Origin: Candidatus Thorarchaeota archaeon
GTDB taxonomy: Archaea > Asgardarchaeota > Thorarchaeia > Thorarchaeales > Thorarchaeaceae
Length of the DNA: 7,574 bases
NCBI GenBank assembly: GCA_016841005.1
Contig: JAEORG010000235.1
Span: 1 to 7,574 of the forward strand
Direction of reading: 5' to 3'
The notes under the pieces were generated by a model that saw nothing but the letters and a program-made list of their open reading frames with translations, did no database searches and was not told where the DNA came from. The stretch's first letter is position 1. The number at the start of each line of letters is the position of its first letter. Shown one piece after another: positions 5,201 to 7,574 of the stretch. A program made the position numbers and the translations under genes.

Positions 5201-7574
5201 GCTGAGCAAGTGTACAATGACCTGTCGCATCAGTCAATCTGTTGAATGAATTCAAAACTGTACCATTGACCCAGGTGACTGAAATGTGTATAGTGGAACT
5301 AGCTAATGGAGAGCCACTGAAATCAAGTAATGTGATGAGTACACCAACAACGGATCCCTGCTCTACAGGCAGACCTGGAATTGTAATTGTTAGACTTGTG
5401 CTAGCAGTAACAGAACTGCTGCCACTACTAGAGTTCTCTAAGAGCCAACCTTGAGCAGATATCTGAACTTGTACAAGTAAAATACCAGGTGTATCAAAAT
5501 CCAAGTTCAGCATCACAATACCTGCGGCTGAGGTGATATCATCTCCACTGTATATGATAGTTCCATCAAGTGAAACAATTGTTGATAGCGTTGCGCCACT
5601 AATCGGATCTGCAGCATTATCAGTGAGTGAAACCTGAATCGAATTAGAGGTTGGTGCTACTAGACCTGATGGAATATCTACATGGATATTCGGTGTTTCA
5701 AAGACTCCAATATCTAAGTTTGCAAATCCTTCAAAGTACCATGATTGCCGAACGGAGGTCACTGTGACATCATTGAGTCCACGGCTAGATGGTGTCCATG
5801 GAAAGATTACAGAGCCACCCGAGGTCGTTAAAATATTCGTGTAATCCAGCCCCCCACCAGGTCTCTCAACAGATACAGAAACTGTTAGACCAGAAATTGG
5901 ATTAGCGAGATGATCTGTAGCTACAACCTGTATCCAGCCTGCAACCCCTACTTCTGGGGAAGGATTGTAACTTATGGTAAGAGTAACTGGAATAAGAACT
6001 ACGAACTCAAATGTTTCCGTATCAGAACCACGTGACACAGAACCACTATATACAGCCTCAAATCTAAAGGATCCAGCACTGCTGACACTCCAGCTCATAG
6101 AGACCTGACCACTTATGTTCGTGGTTAGAGTCTGCTCCTTGACAATTGTTGATGGAAGAAGGACTACACGTAAGGTCACTTGCTGTCCAGAGACTGGGTT
6201 AGAGAGCAAGTCCTTCATCTGAGCCCAGAGTATTCTTGTCCCACCTATGGTCTCTTCATTGACTAGACCACCTATTTCTAATTGACTAATTGACCATGAT
6301 GTGATGCTATCTGAATCAGATGAACTCAGTAGAAAGCCATTTCCTGGGAAGCTAGCCTGAACAAGATAATTCCCATTTTCCGCTATGGTCAGAGTGACTG
6401 ATATGTGCCCAGTTGAGTTGGTCGTCAGAATAGTATCAACAACAGAAATCATTGAAGGAGAGGTCACAGTAATATGAAGACTTCGACCAGCAAGAACTTC
6501 AGAACCAGTCGTAGCGAGTTGTGCAGTCAGAGTAATTGTAGAGTATTGAGTATGAGTGCCAGTTCCAGTCCATGTAATTCCTGTAGCTTCATAGACATGA
6601 ATAGCACCAGTGGTTTGACTTTCATCCAGAGTACCATTTCCAGCAAAGGTCAAAGTATAGGTAAAATCACCTCGAGCTGAGGGAGTCCATGAGAACGAGT
6701 CTATCGTAGAACCAGATGTCAATATTGCAGAATGAACGACAGTATCAAACTCATCAACTATCTGAAGAAGGACTTCCTGGTCAGGAATAAGAGATCCATT
6801 TGATTGAAAATGTAGAGACCAATCAATGGACAGCTCAGTATCGACCAAACCATCGGTATCAGCTGTTGAAGTCAGATAGGTCAGGTCTGGTTCAGCAATT
6901 ATCACCTGTTCCTGAAGTATCAAATCTGCACAATTTTCAACATGTACTGTGGTAGTCAAGTTATAGAGTCCTGCATCAAAATCTACACTAGGGATTGAGA
7001 ACAAATATGGAGAAACAGCATCGTAGCTATACTGCTGATATGTCGGAGGATCACCCAAACGAATTGTGAGATGAGCAGTTCCAGCATCGCCACCTCCAGC
7101 AAGCGACCAATCGATACTCCCGTTGATTCGCTCACCCATTTTCACAGTTGGAGTATCTAAGGTCATTGAACCTTCCAAAGTACCATCGACTTGAATTGTG
7201 AGCTGATCAAACGCCCGAGAGAGACCCCAATCTTGAACCACGATGAAGATGTCCCATGTACCAAGCGTTGATAGACTTGATGGAATTGGTAGTAATAGAT
7301 TGTCAGTATTGGCAACATTCGTGTACAAAATTGATTCACCGAATGCATCGACAATTAGTGTATGAGTGGACATAGAGGATGAGATACTCACTGAGATGGA
7401 GATGGTTGAACCCAATTGAGCTGTTCCACCTGTGGTAGCACTAAGGGTAGTTCCTGAAATCTCAAACAACTGGCATCTGAGGCCAATTATAGAGACCATC
7501 CTCAAGACACTCTCAGTGAATACTGGTTGCCATTGAGTAGTGCTATTGAACCACCCATCGATGAAGTGTGAAGA
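2253..7574 (-). CDS. Giant Ig-like repeat surface protein with C-terminal membrane anchor (5' end missing)
   Basis: Shows 1773 residues ending at TGA (2255-2253). The frame stays open through 7574, so the N-terminus and signal peptide lie outside; the first in-frame candidate start, TTG at 7505, is not credible as the true start. Residues below count from base 7574. About 17 beta-sandwich modules of 95-105 residues fill 1-1725. Recurrent marks are a [WF]-[TY]-P-x3-G motif (296, 593, 888, 1092, 1499, 1695) and loops such as NPVSG (459), NPISG (558), DPISG (656) and TPLEG (1258), each followed by a valine-rich strand. These are typical of bacterial/archaeal Ig-like (Big) domains. A hydrophobic helix (1740-1756) and a basic tail starting RKKMKG follow, so the array should face outside. 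About 23 N-x-S/T sequons and few cysteines suit a glycosylated exported protein. A role in adhesion, cell envelope or cell-cell contact is inferred. No LPXTG or PGF-CTERM sorting signal is seen. Confidence 0.92.
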   Translation of the reverse strand, partial: SSHFIDGWFNSTTQWQPVFTESVLRMVSIIGLRCQLFEISGTTLSATTGGTAQLGSTISISVSISSSMSTHTLIVDAFGESILYTNVANTDNLLLPIPSSLSTLGTWDIFIVVQDWGLSRAFDQLTIQVDGTLEGSMTLDTPTVKMGERINGSIDWSLAGGGDAGTAHLTIRLGDPPTYQQYSYDAVSPYLFSIPSVDFDAGLYNLTTTVHVENCADLILQEQVIIAEPDLTYLTSTADTDGLVDTELSIDWSLHFQSNGSLIPDQEVLLQIVDEFDTVVHSAILTSGSTIDSFSWTPSARGDFTYTLTFAGNGTLDESQTTGAIHVYEATGITWTGTGTHTQYSTITLTAQLATTGSEVLAGRSLHITVTSPSMISVVDTILTTNSTGHISVTLTIAENGNYLVQASFPGNGFLLSSSDSDSITSWSISQLEIGGLVNEETIGGTRILWAQMKDLLSNPVSGQQVTLRVVLLPSTIVKEQTLTTNISGQVSMSWSVSSAGSFRFEAVYSGSVSRGSDTETFEFVVLIPVTLTISYNPSPEVGVAGWIQVVATDHLANPISGLTVSVSVERPGGGLDYTNILTTSGGSVIFPWTPSSRGLNDVTVTSVRQSWYFEGFANLDIGVFETPNIHVDIPSGLVAPTSNSIQVSLTDNAADPISGATLSTIVSLDGTIIYSGDDITSAAGIVMLNLDFDTPGILLVQVQISAQGWLLENSSSGSSSVTASTSLTITIPGLPVEQGSVVGVLITLLDFSGSPLASSTIHISVTWVNGTVLNSFNRLTDATGHCTLAQPFNYVGDFIISATYDGYGYNSSANDSVPQRVFTTPDIELLHDPSCIVGESIEFHVALIDSLGNFIIGRTIHLTIEQEGVQVFDTQVLSINGLITITWYPSQGGLADITVLHTGNVLFLTNSTTSTCSVLELVDGTLWISPAQIDLFGSTVLTYNLTTSVPQEGVIIHFEVLAMDLVPVWSADIPTNSSGMASVVYLADDAHGVLIVTAGPEVDEFLLGGDVQDQLIVMTYSTVSVAMVPYPPIVNSSVDITFTVTDDLGNGISGISITVTVFDPYGQQIQLGLWTSSITVQVVDGEAHVIFTPRMVGLYTVNFVSSGSVSVHSFSGSTIHTIYSETDLVLMPSTVNLQVGETLDVTTKLVDQRGIPMVGRTVTLYLDGPGASAIGPVDLISNATGYVEWGVVIGVEGAWILEASFDGLGVYLPSESSQVINVKYGTVVQLELLNPDDVIAGLTDASFSILLEDTGGTPLEGFTVSYEVHLENYGLIASGSLIQSGTDPIILNLTIDRMGTVTFVVTFAGTSHYHSSNAAVEFIVKGTATIVSEIPSEIDRSSTDGYGITIEDELSLSLVLEDLTIVVDLIGPEGQVELTQRLEWNDTTLALFINSLQVGHYTLSVIVQPSAMRLGCSADIVFTITSTTTINVDEGGLSGHISESHTLVFFLNDSLSECVVGADVWVSIYDSLNREIYGHPLSTRTLLSSSALGTAVTWTPTLTGEYRVVIEFEGDEFYNQSSIEVTVLVRYSSSLDLAATEQTEFGTIIPLTVTLTGSIGGLSGQTVTLFVYTDGLLQMEEPLVTGGRGVLTYNLVGLLAGSHIVQVVFNGSSTQAPCTGETKVDVTPVIVVTINNDESLIVDYSNTLSISVSILGTRSDWIGSLDALLLNPSGDEIYSRTFEIDPYSVLDIVFTPIIEGVYSLNVTIAGLPISVERTFPLSIAVGRESLQIVLDAGNTSLLGGFSIIAVVGVLMRKKMKGIIESTAKEWTG
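2307..2357 (-). other. C-terminal transmembrane anchor segment of the Ig-like protein
   Basis: This encodes TSLLGGFSIIAVVGVLM, 17 mainly hydrophobic residues, followed at once by RKKMKG. The positive residues after the helix predict that the last 17 residues are cytoplasmic and the long N-terminal array is outside. The helix is short but adequate for a single-pass anchor. It is preceded by a 14-residue linker after the last Ig-like module. Confidence 0.85.
2400..7574 (-). repeat. Array of about 17 tandem Ig-like modules
   Basis: Module edges were judged by eye from the recurring final strand. Counted from base 7574 the modules begin near residues 1 (partial), 130, 229, 329, 429, 529, 629, 727, 826, 924, 1022, 1126, 1224, 1326, 1427, 1532 and 1628. 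Spacing is a steady 96-105 residues. Modules are strongly diverged from one another and I see no near-identical DNA copies, so this is an old array and not a recent expansion. The modules starting at 924 and 1326, and the last one at 1628, lack the NP[IV]SG-type loop. Confidence 0.8.

Noticed and set aside
7163..7354. Small frames opposite or out of phase with the large genes (also 337-558, 1505-1741, 3128-3322, 5242-5454, 6474-6680)
   Set aside because: All lie fully inside well-supported coding regions and have no start signal or protein-like pattern of their own.
7503..7505. TTG as the start codon of the giant minus-strand gene
   Set aside because: The frame continues open for 23 more codons to the window edge with normal protein-like residues, and no signal peptide follows the TTG.

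Overview
The window holds two large, unrelated genes that converge tail to tail, plus the end of a third reading frame at the left edge. The organism is most likely an archaeon, and an Asgard (Thorarchaeota-like) lineage would fit. This is inference. It rests on a giant chain of Ig-like modules held by one C-terminal membrane helix with a short basic tail, the lack of a clear Shine-Dalgarno sequence before the complete gene, and many N-glycosylation sequons. No marker gene is present, so a bacterium cannot be excluded.

Left edge (1-266, + strand). A reading frame open at base 1 ends with TAA at 139-141. It encodes an 11-residue motif, DYPTTPPEEPW, twice. The two DNA copies differ at seven positions and all seven changes are silent. 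The 125-base gap that follows contains a 13-bp hairpin and a T-rich tract resembling an intrinsic terminator. A second possible hairpin overlaps it and excludes it, which is the layout of an attenuator. A weak promoter-like AT-rich element lies just before the next gene.

Middle (267-2249, + strand). This is a complete 660-residue soluble protein that I do not recognise. Its C-terminal half appears to contain two diverged copies of one module, each a helical segment followed by a ferredoxin-like alpha/beta unit. The second copy resembles a winged helix plus an Lrp/AsnC-type effector domain. A DNA- or ligand-binding role is possible but unproven.

Right (2253-7574, - strand). This is the 3' part of a very large surface protein. 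It shows 1773 codons, is still open at the right edge, and consists of about 17 tandem Ig-like modules of roughly 100 residues, then a membrane helix and a basic tail. It should be exported, anchored in the membrane, and extended outside the cell.

The two large genes are separated by only 3 bp, and a 9-bp palindrome lies on the junction. They are transcribed towards each other, and nothing in the sequence ties their functions together. I do not see a defence system, mobile element, CRISPR array, tRNA or rRNA.
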